Shown here: positions 10,671 to 21,420 of the stretch, piece after piece
Layout: each line of letters starts with the position of its first letter
Position numbering within the stretch: position 1 is the first letter of the stretch
Assembly (NCBI RefSeq): GCF_003573695.1
Contig: NC_039363.1
Span: forward strand, 158,312,406-158,376,405
DNA: 64,000 bases
Reading direction: 5' to 3'
Origin: Papaver somniferum
Lineage: Eukaryota > Streptophyta > Magnoliopsida > Ranunculales > Papaveraceae
The notes under the pieces: generated by a model
What the model was told of the DNA's origin: nothing
Seen by the model: only the letters and a program-made list of their open reading frames with translations
The model's database searches: none
Made by a program: the position numbers and the translations under genes

Positions 10671-12987
10671 AATCGTCATAGGTCCTATGAGACGAGTATT
10701 TCCAGAATCAAAAGGAGGAGGATTTCTGCTCACACAAAAATTCCCGATGTGATAAACAAGGGGAGATTTTGTCTCACAACGTCTCTATCTAACTCCATAG
10801 ATGTTCACATCCTCATCTTTAACGTAAGAAAAGGGGTTTTGCGTCTTTTTGGCTCAAGTAGTATTTTCTTGGTTAAAATTGTTTGTTTAATACTTTATAA
10901 ATAATGAACTACAAAAGTCTTGTTGTCTAGGGTTTTAGTCATTCGTAAACGTTGTGTTATTCCCCAAAGGAATACTGTTTCATGGCTCTTGTAACTAGAG
11001 GCATCACAAGAAAGGATGCAGTTGAAGCAGCTAACTACGTCGGTGTACATGAATTTCCTCCACAAGGGTGAAGAAAGTGAAGTATGCAATTAATGGTAAA
11101 GGTTCTTCCTCAAACTGGTTCTTGTCCTTTTATCAAAGTGATGTTAACTTCAGGAACCTGGTAAAAGAATTCATCAGCAAAATAAACGATTTAAAATCTC
11201 AAATCGCTTCGTCTTTGGAAGAACTAATTCACTATGAACGGATGTTGTCTCTAACAACAAACACCGTACGTAAACTGAAAAGAGAACTTAGTAAGTTGAC
11301 AGTTATTTCTAAAGAGTTGGAGGAATTGAATGATCCCGTTATCAATGGGTCTTGGGAAAGCTTCATGTTGCCTAGTATGTCTTCTTTTTGGCTTAGTTGG
11401 AAGAATAACTAGTGCTTGGAATAGCAATGATTGTGACTACACATAGCTATTATTTTTCATCTTCTTGTTCTTTTTTAGGTTTATTGGTTTAAATTCTAAA
11501 AACTTTTTGAGGATGATGTTTTGCAGTATTTAATCCTTATGATTTGTTATATTGCAACTTTTTATGAGATATTGGTGTTTACGTCTGTGAACTATGTTTG
11601 TCCCATACTTTGTCAAAAGTAAAGTCGTTCGTGTTCGGTATTCACGTACTGGTAAAAGAATGAATGGACTTTTGAAAAATACAAAAGTTAAGCCTATATT
11701 GTCAATCTTTGATGGAAGATAGGTTAAAGTCTTTTGTTTTCAAGGATTATGTCTATTAATATCGTTATGAAAATAGTGATTGAAGATAGAATGAATCCTT
11801 GTGTATTCCGCAGTATTGATCATCCATGATCCATATTTTATGTATTACTGTGAGGCTCCGTAATGTATCTTATGTTGAGCACTATACAACCAAGTTGATT
11901 TATTAGCTTAGTTGGTGTTCCGTGAGATATGTTATGTCGAGCATATTGAACTAAATTAATCATCTTGTTTGGTTAATTAGTTATTGCTCCGTAAGTTTTC
12001 TCATGTCGAGTAAAACAAATGACAATTAAATTGATTACTTTTGTGATTAGTTTGGTTGTGTATTCCAATTAGATTAATTATAGGTTCTCTTGTAATTAAT
12101 CTAGTTGAATATTTTCGTGTCTCCATAAGTTTTCTTATGTTGAGCACAATCAATTGAATGGATCATTTTTTTGTGTTTAATTTGATTTCGTATCCTGATT
12201 AAATTAATCATGGGTTTACTTGTGATTAATTTGATTGAGTTTTTGGATATAGAAAATCATTCTTATGGTTTTTGATGTCCAATAAAAATCCTTCTTTTTT
12301 TTCGAAATTAAGGTCGCTATTGTTGTTCTTTCGGGAATATCAAATGGGGAAGAGTTCTTTTGAATTTGTGCTTAATGGTCATATCTTGAAGGGTGTGCGG
12401 CTGTGGAATTTTAGAGGGGTTATCTTGTATCTTTAAACTCCTTGATGAATGCATTTAGCTTCGGCTTTATGATTGCATCTAAATTAGTTGGTATGTATTT
12501 TTTCCTTTTTTCATGAAATGTCCCTCTCGGAAATTTCATTATGATCCTGTTCTTTTACCTTTGCCAATTTTATTGACAAAAAGGAGGAGAATTAATATGT
12601 AGTTAACACTACAAATACATATGGTTTTCAGATCATTATGTAAGGGGGAGTGGTTTCCATGTGAGATGGAGTATTGACTAAGGGGGAGTGATACATATCA
12701 CCATAGTATTATTATTGAAGTTGTGATACAATTGAACTTTAACACTGTGTAACAATACTATGACACTGTATAATAATGATCGAGAACTATGTTTTCTCAT
12801 TGTTATAGCTACGGATCTTCAACAGCGGTGATGCTAAACTTACAACCTTTGGGATCATTGGAGTACTTGGAAGTGACGAAGATTTCGAGGAATGTTGAAG
12901 ATTAGACATGTGGAATAGGATCTACTAAAGTTTCTTTATCTTTTTTGTATTCCATATGTATTGATAGTTTTGTCACTAAAATTGACA
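10671..12987 (+). other. Copia A region between broken RT and polypurine tract
   Basis: The RT catalytic box and RNase H are missing. A 30-residue open stretch begins at 10982 (MALVTRGITRKDAVEAAN) and stops at about 11070. From about 11450 to 12987 the DNA is T-rich, with repeated words such as CTCCGTAAGTTTTC and TTGATTAATTTGATTG variants and several GGGGGAG tracts, and no coding signal. It is best read as the long untranslated 3' part typical of this family. Confidence 0.55.
11068..11412 (+). CDS. Small coiled-coil ORF in Copia A (unrecognised)
   Basis: This 114-codon frame starts at an ATG (MKKVKYAINGKGSSSN). Its centre, residues 30-85, shows leucine/isoleucine heptad spacing (FISKINDLKSQIASSLEEL, VRKLKRELSKL), which suggests a coiled coil. 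I recognise no family. It lies after the pol remnant, where SIRE-type elements can carry an envelope-like ORF, but no signal peptide or membrane segment is visible, so that link is speculative. It may equally be a leftover of gag-like sequence. Confidence 0.35.
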   Translation: MKKVKYAINGKGSSSNWFLSFYQSDVNFRNLVKEFISKINDLKSQIASSLEELIHYERMLSLTTNTVRKLKRELSKLTVISKELEELNDPVINGSWESFMLPSMSSFWLSWKNN

Positions 12988-12998
12988 AAGGGGGAGAT
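12988..12998 (+). other. Polypurine tract of Copia A
   Basis: AAGGGGGAGAT lies directly before the 3' LTR and follows the family word TCACTAAAATTGACAA. It is the plus-strand primer site. The same arrangement recurs at 24766-24777 and 37682-37693. Confidence 0.85.
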
Positions 12999-15413
12999 TG
13001 TTAGAGCATTGCTCGGTCGAACTCGCATGCGTTGCTATCTCAAGCATATTTATCAATGTTAGTGATCAAAACTATAAGTCTTTATTTCTAGTCTATTGTA
13101 GCTAGGTCTCGGACTACGATAGAAGTATAGTTGATCTCAAGGACTTCATGGAGATTCATCTTACAAGTAGAAGAACTACTCAAGGAACTGGTGGAACTTC
13201 TCGAAAAAAAGGTATGTGAAGACTTGAACTTATTTATCACTCAAAAGTCTATCTACTCTATCTCCTACTCTTTGAGACAAGAAGTCGTATGCTATATATA
13301 TAGACTTGGATTATGCACATTTGGTATTTCGAGCCGAGTATACCTCGCCTATCTATATCTCGAAATATGTGTTAGTAAGCTTTTCGCTTCGATCAAGTTT
13401 ATCTTTACCATGTGACGAAAGTCATGATATGTTTCAATCGTCTTGAAAATTGCTTTGACGAGAAATGGTGTAACAACTGTATAACGTCCTCTAAGAATGT
13501 TACAATGATTGAAATGAGAGTTTAGATTACATACAATGATGGACATAAGCATTATTGTGGAAACACATTTATGTATAAGTCCTATTCCTTGAACCAAAGT
13601 TTGCGAACTTTGTTGATCAAGAGAACCGCAAGAATGGCGTGAGCCAAGTCCGCGAACTCAGTCCCCGAACTACTGAAATTCTCAAACCCGAGAATTTCTG
13701 CTGGAGTTGACAAACTACTTGCGTGAAGCTAAATCCACGAATTCAGTCCGTGAACCCAGTCTGCGAACCGGCGAAGGTTATAATCTCTGCCCGGTAACTT
13801 AAGTCCGTGAACCTAATCTGGGAACTTGAGAAGGTTATATATCTGAAGATGATTTCTGAACTTAAACTTAAAAAGACTAAGGAATGCAGTTTGCAAACCG
13901 TGGCTATAAAAGTTCATGAACCGATTCAAGTGAATCAAATCATCTTTGCTTCAATTGTTTCTTGTGTAGTACATACGATTTCCTTGCAATTGAACAACTC
14001 TCTAACTAGTTTATTTGAAGTCATTTGAACTAGTTATGGTGAAGAAGAACATGGCTAACCTTTTGGTTAATTATTGTTGAACCAACAAGTGCATATGTTT
14101 GGGTACGGTTAACAAACCTAGAAGCGTGCATTGTCAAGTGTATGTAACAAGCTAAGTTTTCGATCTAACGGTTGAGAAATATTAGCTTGAATCTAAATCA
14201 GGTTTTCATCTAATGGTGGATATTGATTTCTTTTTTACCAAGATAACTTAATTGCAAACCCTTTTTTGAAAGACTATATAAAGGATACATCTAGTATTGT
14301 GCGAAACTAATCCCCACACCTTAAGTGTGATACTATTTTGCGTGCTAGAGTCGTTTATCCTTTAACCTTTGGTTTTCTTCTTTTAAAACCAGGATAACGA
14401 CTTAAAGACCTTATTGGGATTGTGAAGCCATACCGATACTACTTTTATCGTAGTTGTGTGATCTGATCTTGCATCTTCTATCGTACGAGTACAATCATAT
14501 TGATTGGCTTGAGATTGATATCTCCGGTATGCAAGATATAAAAAGTAATCACAAACATCTTCGTCTCATTGTTTGTGATTCCGCAACATCTTTTTTCACT
14601 ACCATACGATTAAGATTGTTGTGAGGTGATTGATAACTATAGGATACTCTTCGGGAATATAAGACCGGGTTATCAATTGGTTCCTGTTCACCTTAATTAT
14701 TATCAAAAGACAGAACAAAACCTTTATGGTTTATCTGTGGGAGACGGATTGATCCTTTGATAGACTTGTCTGTGTGAGAAGATTTGTTTAGTGTCAAAGC
14801 CTGCGATTTTGGGTCGTAGCAACTCTTAGTTGTGGGTGAGATCATCTAAGGGAATCAAGTGCGCAGTATCCTGCTGGGATCAGAGGCGTATGGAGTACAA
14901 CTATGCCTTGGATCGGTTGGAGACTGATTGGGGTTCAACTACAGTCCAATCCGAAGTTATCTTGGAGTAGGCTAGTTTCTGTAGCGGCTTAATACAATGT
15001 GTGTTCAATATAGACTAGGTCCCGGGGTTTTTCTGCATTTGCGGTTTCCTCGTTAACAAAATTTCTGGTGTCTGTGTTATTTCAATTTCCGCATTATATT
15101 GTTTTATCTTTATAATTGAAATAATACATGTTGTCCGTTAGATCATCAATTAGAGTAATCCAACCTTTGGTTGTTGATTGTCATTGATTGATCCTTGGAT
15201 ATTAGTCTTTTGTACCATCCAAGTTATTCCTTGCATTTAATTAGAACTCGCAGTTCCTGCTTGAGTAAATCAAATCAACGAGAGAGATATAAACTCGTTG
15301 ATATACTTTTAATTGATTGAGTCTTGTTGATTCTCTTAAAAGTATATTCGAGTTTGTCCATACAGATTGCTAAGCGAAATATTCGGTGGTATTGTTAGAC
15401 CCCCGCTTTTTCA
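12999..15413 (+). repeat. 3' LTR of Copia A
   Basis: This copy of 7254-9608 starts TGTTAGAGC and ends CCCGCTTTTTCA. It has a unique inner segment around 13850-13900 and keeps the conserved box at 15021-15062 that the 5' LTR lacks. The TATA-like CTATATAAAGG is near 14274. Confidence 0.9.
15021..15062 (+). promoter_or_regulatory. Conserved box in SIRE-like LTRs (Copia A copy)
   Basis: CCCGGGGTTTTTCTGCATTT followed by GCGGTTTCCTCGTTAACAAA recurs almost unchanged in family-B LTRs at 27234-27265, 40150-40191 and (- strand) 48248-48289, although the LTRs around it are otherwise only distantly similar. It lies downstream of the TATA-like element, so it may be in the transcribed leader (R/U5). A role in RNA processing, packaging or reverse transcription is a guess. 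Confidence 0.6.
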
Positions 15414-15665
15414 CTGGTCATGCTACCATTTTTAAGACGCTCAATTAGCGACTAACTTGAACGAGCACTAAAACAACGATGCTTCCTGCACATCGATCAT
15501 TTTTCAGCAGCTTATTTAAAAGTGATGCTTCATTTGCATCAATTATAAGCGATGCTTTATGAACATTGATTTCTCAAATAATTTTATTATTTGACCTAAA
15601 AACACCGTGTGCTATTTTTAGCGGCGAGTCTCATGACTTGACCCATTTACTCGAGACATCAAACA
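15414..15665 (+). other. End of the Tat 3' untranslated region
   Basis: This continues the sequence interrupted at 7253: the third 224-bp unit resumes after the target copy CTGGT. Related words such as AGCGATGCTT recur. It leads to the start of the 3' LTR. It has no coding content. Confidence 0.6.
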
Positions 15666-16278
15666 TGTCACAAACTGGGGGATACCCACTGGGTTTACAG
15701 CGTGCGGCGTGCAACGTGCCCATTACGAGAAAAGTGTCAGGAAAGGGCGGACAGTTAACAACAATAAGAGTAGTGGGTGAAAGGGTGATCAGTCTTCCCT
15801 CATAATGGAAACGTGGTGATCACCATCTTACACACAACCCCACTACTTAACTTCCTCCACTTCCTACGAGATCATGGTGCGCTCAATGACTTGTATAAAT
15901 AGGTTTCCAACCTATTTCAAAAAAACACAAGTGTGATCAACACAAGTATCCAGAAAACACCAAGAACTGATAGCTTACGTTCTTCAAGACAGTTTCACAT
16001 TCTGATACAAGTCATAAAACAGCCACACCCTCATAATTCAACATTCTGATCTCAAAAACCTTCTTCGCTTCCCTCCCTAAGATCAACCCTTCTCCTTCAC
16101 TTTGTGACCGAATTGAATCTGGAACGACCATTTATTGGTTTAGGCTAGAGTCTTACAGATTGATCTCTTGAACTTAAAAGTAATCATGTGCAGTACATTT
16201 GTTTAGGGTTTGAATTCGTTTCTCATTAACACACCCAAATTTACCAAAATCAGCAGAATCAGTTTTTACCCCAAAACA
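15666..16278 (+). repeat. 3' LTR of the Tat-type element
   Basis: The end at 16278 (CCCCAAAACA) is fixed by the match to position 424. The start at TGTCACAAACTGGGGGATAC (15666) is my choice of the nearest plausible TG; the matching part of the 5' LTR lies outside the window, so this end is uncertain. The length would be 613 bp. A TATA-like TATAAAT occurs at about 15894. Confidence 0.75.
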
Positions 16279-16395
16279 GAAGTGTGAACCGATTAGTTGT
16301 ATTGTCTCGACTCAGTCCATAGACACTTTCGGAGAAAGGACTTATAGGTGGAAATTTTTTAGATTGAGGTATATTTGGGTAACCTCGTCTTTTCA
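16279..16395 (+). repeat. 3' end of the family-B 5' LTR
   Basis: It begins GAAGTGTGAACCGATTAG, matching 27505-27628 in the middle LTR, and ends CCTCGTCTTTTCA. The rest of this LTR must lie left of the window, beyond the Tat-type element that split it. GAAGT (16279-16283) would be the right target copy of that insertion. Confidence 0.85.
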
Positions 16396-16396
16396 A

Positions 16397-16409
16397 TTGG
16401 TATCAGAGC
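16397..16409 (+). other. Primer binding site of family-B element
   Basis: TTGGTATCAGAGC is a perfect plant initiator-Met primer site, one base after the LTR end. Confidence 0.92.
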
Positions 16410-16465
16410 AGGAAAACACGAAAAGATCTAACAATCTGTGTTTGGTGCAATCCAACCTATAAGAT

Positions 16466-16834
16466 ATGAGTCAAAAAAAGAAAAGCAAAGATAAACTTAT
16501 GAAGAACTCAGTTAACGTATGTCAAGATATTAAGAATCAGATCTCAGAGAAGGTTAATGGAAATTGGTCTCGTAAGTCTTTTCGAAAATCAAAGAAAAAG
16601 TCTATAACTAATAACTTGATTGCGAATCAGGTTCCTGATCAGAAAAGAATGAATCCGGAACTCAAGAAACATGTTTTGGATCCGACTCCAATCTCTAGTG
16701 AAAAATCTTATGTTTCCAACTGTGAAAAGAGATTAGATTCACTAGTCTTCCCAAGTTCTGAATTTCGTAAAGTGTTGGAAAGATTTTTCACACATGTTGA
16801 AAACTTTTCAGAAAAGGGAAAAACCATTGACAAT
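16466..16834 (+). CDS. First half of a split family-B ORF (gag position)
   Basis: This part has 123 codons from ATG (MSQKKKSKDKLMKN), strongly basic at the start and otherwise polar. It sits where gag begins in this family, 56 bases after the primer site. It is cut at 16834 by a solo LTR. When that LTR and one copy of the 5-bp target are removed, the frame continues without a stop into 21657-22055, giving a protein of about 255 residues. I do not recognise a domain; no Cys/His knuckle is visible. It is probably a gag-like or accessory structural protein of a non-autonomous element. Confidence 0.55.
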
Positions 16835-17570
16835 TGGTAGAGATTTTAGATAACCAAAATTAATGATTAAATGAAACCCAGTTATATCCGCAAGCGCACA
16901 GGTCAATAGTAATATAGATAGAAAATGCGGTTCGTTCCCACAGGGAGTGTGAAATGCTCTACCAACTAATACCAAAAACTAAGTAATCGTAATATGATGT
17001 TTTTGAGAGTTTTCATAAATTCGGACAAAATGAAATAATAAATAACAAAGACGTAACAAAAATGAGAAAGGGTTGTTAGGGTTTTCGATTTCCACCAATT
17101 CAATCATATAAAACTCTACTAATCTCTATTTATCACTCAAGACAAATTCCGAAATCAATCTCATGTCCCGGAAGATGTTATATTAAATTCAAAAATATAG
17201 GTTCTCCGTTGTAACTTCCTTCGCTTCGTATATAGCGATCCTAAAGCATTACCTATATATCCTTGCATACCTTCTAGGGATTTAACCGAAGCACGAAATA
17301 TCAATTCAAAAGCATAAATAATCTAGAAAATCACATGAACGATAAAACACCAAGCTATATGAAGAGAAATCACTAATCAATGAATCATTATTAGAAATAT
17401 CATCGTAGAGATTATAAAACTAAATTGGCTTCTATCTAAACCCTAATATGAATTAGCTAGCCATGACTTTCTCCAAAAACCATAAACATATTAAGATCAA
17501 AAATCTAGCTAAACAAAAATGGAATCGAAGAAAAATGAAACTCCAAACCCTATTCTTCTCTTCCGCTGCG

Positions 17571-18873
17571 GCTGTGTAGCCTCCAGCCGGCCTCCTCCTT
17601 TCTCCAAGATTTGAGTTCTCTTTTTATTTCTTTTCTTCCTCACGTCACAAATAAATTACCAACCAATGAACGCATGCCACATCATCCTTTCCAGCACCAC
17701 CGTATTCCAAATCAGATCATTGCCCAAGTCTGGCCATCGGCCGTTCTGTCCGTCACACCTCCCTGCCTGGTCGAACGAACTCAACCATCTGAGCTCCAGT
17801 TTCTGACTTCTGACCCTAGCCATCACCACCGATCACAGCACTACTTGCTTCCTCCAATAAAACCTAACTTCGGTGTTGTGAATGAACAGAGTCATCACTG
17901 AAACACCAGAACTTTATACAACATCATAATCAACCCAAGTCTTCTTCTCCCTGGTCGTCGGTATCTCTGTGATCTCTCCATCTCGCTTCGATCAAACAAC
18001 CAGCAAATTCGATCTTGCCCCATCAGCTCCTATCGTTTACAGCCATGAAACCAAGTCAGCTAACAACTTTCTTAGTCGACTGCAACAGCTCGTCTGATGT
18101 TGCTTCCCTGAACTCTCCACCTGATCCAATCGATGCCACAATTTGTCATTGCCACCACAATCAGCCAACACCATTTCGAGAACATTGAACCCATCCAGCA
18201 ACCATCGACTATTAACCGGCTACAGCATTACCAGTTCCTTGTCTTGCTGCCAAATCTCGTCACAGTTCAGACCCAACACTACTAACACCAGCAACAATTA
18301 TCGAGTGCAACAAAACCACCAGAAAATTCAGTCCGAGCCAAGAACTCCACCTTCACTCATCATCGACTACACAACATCCATCATCAGCAGATTCATCCCG
18401 TTTTGGACCTTGCTGCTGCCTTTACTTCAATTCTAAACCTTCTGTAAAATCAACGTACTAACACCAGTTTGAGAAGATAAAACCCAACACTGCCGTCTTG
18501 CTTTTCGAACTCCCTGATCGACTGCACTTTTATTCTGTCTAAGAGAACTCGCCTTTCAAGTCATCCGGCACGTTTCCAATATTCGCTCGCTTCCTATTCA
18601 GTCTAAATTCCTTATCGTTCACGGAAATATGCAGTGGCATCTCATAGACGGGATACATCACAGCCCATCTTCCTTTGCTGCCTTGATTCATTTCTCAACT
18701 GCATAGCTGACTCCATAATCACAGCTCCATCTCAGTTCTCGGAACAAGATGTTCTCAGCCAACACACAACTCAAGCAAACACGCATCCATATTTCCATGC
18801 ATCTTCTCTGAACTTCTTCTGAAGTGTGTGTCCATGCAACAACACCACCGACAATCCTCCCAGTTCACAGTCA
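17571..18873. other. C/A-rich middle of the solo LTR, left of the nested element
   Basis: This stretch is rich in CACCACC, CTTCTTC and ATCATC words. Its open frames (17611-17901, 18143-18436, 18634-18822) have no known motif, start at random ATGs and lack codon structure. It resembles an LTR untranslated region rather than a gene. Confidence 0.55.
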
Positions 18874-19021
18874 TACAATGGTATAGAAGAATTATTTTCC
18901 TCTCCTCTCCCGGTTGGTATAGAGGAGAGGAGCTCCAATTAATGAAAATTAGTGTTTTTCCTTGAGAGTGTTATCTCGGAAACATGGGTTTTAGATTTTA
19001 ATTTTTCTGAGAATGGGAGAA

Positions 19022-19373
19022 TGGTGGAGTATTCATGGGATAAAAATATGCTTGGATATTTTCATTATTATTTAATATATTTTAATTATCTAAAAAGATA
19101 TATTGTAATTAATTAAGATGTTTTCATTTATTAATAATATTTTAGAAATATAATTGTTTATTTAGGGATTTTATATATTAGTTTTAGAAATCTCGTATTT
19201 TAAGGAATAAGTATTTTGATTATTTGTCTGGAAGTTATCTATATAAAGAGCTCCATGTTTTCATATTAGGAGAAGATTTTGATTAATTGAAAAGTAGTAT
19301 TTTATTTGAGAGTGGTATCTCGGAAACATGTTGTTTTGGATTTAATTTTATTCAACGCTTCCGCCCTGCATCA
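19022..19373 (+). repeat. LTR copy 1 of the gag-only element
   Basis: It is 352 bp and nearly identical to 19380-19730 and 20379-20731. It has a TATA-like CTATATAAAG at about 19240. It is preceded by CTGAGAATGGGAGAA, the counterpart of the interior polypurine tract, so a whole interior once lay between it and the truncated LTR at 18879. Confidence 0.88.
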
Positions 19374-19379
19374 GTAAAA

Positions 19380-19730
19380 TGGTGGAGTATTCATGGGATG
19401 AAAATATGCTTGGATATTTTCATTATTATTTAATATATTTTAATTATCTAGAAAGATATATTGTAATTAATTAAGATGTTTTCATTTATTAATAATATTT
19501 TAGAAATATAATTGTTTATTTAGGGATTTTATATATTAGTTTAGAAATCTCGTATTTTAAGGAATAAGTATTTTGATTATTTGTCTGGAAGTTATCTATA
19601 TAAAGAGCTCCATGTTTTCATATTAGGAGAAGATTTTGATTAATGAAAATTAGTGTTTTATTTGAGAGTGGTATCTCGGAAATATGTGGTTTTAGATTTT
19701 AATTTTATTCAACGCTTCCGCCCTGCATCA
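19380..19730 (+). repeat. LTR copy 2 of the gag-only element
   Basis: It is 351 bp. It is separated from copy 1 by only GTAAAA: the first two bases match the start of the interior and the last four match the end of the polypurine tract, so an interior was deleted almost exactly. Confidence 0.88.
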
Positions 19731-19762
19731 GTTGGTTCATAGACAGGCAACGCTCCTGCATC

Positions 19763-20473
19763 ATGTTTCGAGGAAGAAATTATGATGTTGTTCGAAGAGC
19801 CGCTCTCAGCGATGAAAAAGAGCAAGCGGTAATAGATGATCTAGAACGGAAGGTTAAGGCGCTCACCCTCCAATTGGCTGAAATGCATCATCAGCAAGAG
19901 CCCCGTCATGGTCCTAGCCTACAGCGAGTGGAGGAAGTGACCGGTGATGAACAAAAAAACTTCCTTGGCGACAAGGAAGAAGGATTTCAAGGAGTTGCAC
20001 ATGATCCACGAGATTCGTTGGAGTCCGGATTAAAGCTTGAAATCCCAAGGTTTGATGACATTTTTTCTTTTTCTGTGGTTGAGAAAAATAATGTTGCCGT
20101 GGATTGGAATCTACCACCAATTTATGATATTTATCCTGATGATGAGATCATATTATGTTCTAGTTATGTTGATTCATACTCTCTAAAAGCTCTATGTAGT
20201 CAGGTGGATCAACGACATCAACTTCACATTTTCAAAGCGCAAATATTTTTGAGTCCAATAGCAATTATGCCAAGATTATTTAAGTCGTCGGATTATAAAT
20301 ATTTTCATCGACGAATTATTTATACAAGAACTAATACTGGCAAAATTCGAGGGCGAATTTTTTCTGAGAAGGGGAAAATGGTGGAGTATTCATGGGATGA
20401 AAATATGCTTGGATATTTTCATTATTATTTAATATATTTTAATTTTCTAGAAAGATATATTGTAATTAATTAA
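19763..20473 (+). CDS. gag-like ORF of the small element
   Basis: This 236-codon frame starts at an ATG (MFRGRNYDVVRRAALSDEK). Residues 17-45 (EKEQAVIDDLERKVKALTL) form a likely coiled coil, common at the start of plant gag proteins. The middle is acidic (DIYPDDEIILCSSYVDSY). The frame runs through the polypurine tract into the last LTR, ending at 20473. No zinc knuckle or enzyme motif is seen. Gag-like identity comes from position and composition, not from a recognised domain. Confidence 0.5.
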   Translation: MFRGRNYDVVRRAALSDEKEQAVIDDLERKVKALTLQLAEMHHQQEPRHGPSLQRVEEVTGDEQKNFLGDKEEGFQGVAHDPRDSLESGLKLEIPRFDDIFSFSVVEKNNVAVDWNLPPIYDIYPDDEIILCSSYVDSYSLKALCSQVDQRHQLHIFKAQIFLSPIAIMPRLFKSSDYKYFHRRIIYTRTNTGKIRGRIFSEKGKMVEYSWDENMLGYFHYYLIYFNFLERYIVIN

Positions 20474-20731
20474 GATGTTTTCATTTATTAATAATATTTT
20501 AGAAATATAATTGTTTATTTAGGGATTTTATATATTAGTTTAGAAATCTCGTATTTTAAGGAATAAGTATTTTGATTATTTGTCTGTAAGTTATCTATAT
20601 AAAGAGCTCCATTTTTTCATATTAGAGGAGAAGATTTTGATTAATGAAAATTAGTGTTTTTTCTTGAAAATGGTATCTCGGAAACATGAGTTTTAGATTT
20701 TAATTTTATTCAACGCTTCCGCCGTGCATCA
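20379..20731 (+). repeat. 3' LTR of the gag-only element
   Basis: It is 353 bp, starting after the purine run GAGAAGGGGAAAA and ending GCCGTGCATCA. It is followed by target copy TACAA. Confidence 0.88.
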
Positions 20732-20736
20732 TACAA

Positions 20737-21420
20737 CCATGGCAGCAGCATTAGTTCGTAGGTACGAGAGAATACCCACTGCTGCCTGCAAATCGATTAA
20801 CCAAAGAACCTCATACAAATCTTGACTAGCCAGCACCAGTTATTCTTGTTCTTCTCATCTCTTCGTCTCATCACTGAATTCTATCTTTTCATGAGCAACA
20901 ACATCTCTTGAGTCACACATAACAGTCACCTTCTCCTTCTTATCTGCATCAGTTCAACATTTGCAAGCAAACCCATTTGTTCAATTCTTCAATACAATCA
21001 CCACCGAGAACCAGCTGCCTGAACTTCAATCCCCCGTTTACAACTGCAGCTGACTTACGGACCATTCACCACTGCCATGTATTCCAATTCAAGCTTCTTA
21101 TAATCATTGCTTTTACTGCCATCATCGATTCACAGAAGAACTACCCGTCTTCGTTCACTTTGAGATATTCAGCTTCTGATTCTGGGAGGGTAGCTTGAAC
21201 TCCATGAATGGCAGCCGCTTGAAATTCCAATAAAATACTGTCGATACTCTTTGTAACAAACCACAAAAGAAATGTGGTGTGGAGATAACACGTCTATTAG
21301 CCCACTGGTGGGGTTCTCATGCTTAATATCAACAAAGGAAGTCTTTGGTCCACTCACTGTCTTGACCGTGAGTCTAATAAAGTGGTGCAACTAAAAATGC
21401 AGCACAGTTAGCTCTTCATT
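20737..21420. other. Right middle of the solo LTR
   Basis: This continues the C/A-rich LTR sequence after the nested element. The frames 20977-21198 and 21169-21390 lack recognisable motifs. From about 21440 the sequence returns to the conserved LTR part (ATACCAGGCCAGTCAC, one repeat unit). Confidence 0.55.

Larger units (their letters stand above)
7254..15413 (+). mobile_element. Copia A: SIRE-like Ty1/Copia element with deleted pol
   Basis: The LTRs are 7254-9608 (2355 bp) and 12999-15413 (2415 bp); both start TGTTAGAGCATTGCTCG and end in TTTTCA. The target duplication is CCGGT (7249-7253) and CTGGT (15414-15418), four of five bases matching. An initiator-Met-type primer site follows the 5' LTR, and a polypurine tract AAAGGGGGAGAT precedes the 3' LTR. 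The 3.4-kb interior keeps only a fused knuckle, protease and N-terminal RT remnant. Sampled LTR identity is about 94 percent with several indels. The element sits in the repeat-bearing 3' region of the Tat-type element in the same orientation. Confidence 0.9.
1..16278 (+). mobile_element. Tat/Ogre-type Ty3/Gypsy element, pol-less, split by Copia A
   Basis: Positions 1-424 and about 15855-16278 are direct copies differing at about 24 of 424 sites by hand count, which marks them as the two LTRs; the window opens inside the 5' LTR. Between them lie a primer site, a degraded gag, an antisense plant-mobile-domain gene and a repeat-bearing non-coding 3' part. No protease, RT, RNase H or integrase motif was found, so the element could only have moved with help from a relative. 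Removing Copia A (7254-15413) and one target copy leaves about 8.1 kb in the window. The 3' LTR abuts a piece of a family-B Copia LTR, so this element appears to have inserted into that LTR. The Tat assignment rests on the gag C-terminus. Confidence 0.82.
18879..20731 (+). mobile_element. Small gag-only LTR element with tandem LTR copies
   Basis: Perfect 5-bp target copies TACAA flank it (18874-18878 and 20732-20736). Inside are a deleted LTR (18879 to about 19005), a polypurine-tract piece, an LTR (19022-19373), 6 bases, an LTR (19380-19730), a 648-bp interior with one gag-like ORF, a polypurine tract (about 20364-20378), and a final LTR (20379-20731). The LTRs are about 352 bp, start TGGTGGAGTATTC and end CTGCATCA. 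No enzyme is encoded, which suits a TR-GAG-like non-autonomous class. Confidence 0.85.

Noticed and set aside
15566..15805. 79-codon frame over the start of the Tat 3' LTR
   Set aside because: It crosses the LTR boundary and has no domain.
17611..18822. A series of + strand frames of 62-97 codons in C/A-rich DNA
   Set aside because: No motif or codon structure was seen, and the stretch lies inside a solo LTR.
19022..19730. Two adjacent 352-bp copies as a satellite array
   Set aside because: They have LTR ends, a TATA-like box and matching polypurine and interior remnants, so they are LTRs of the mini element.
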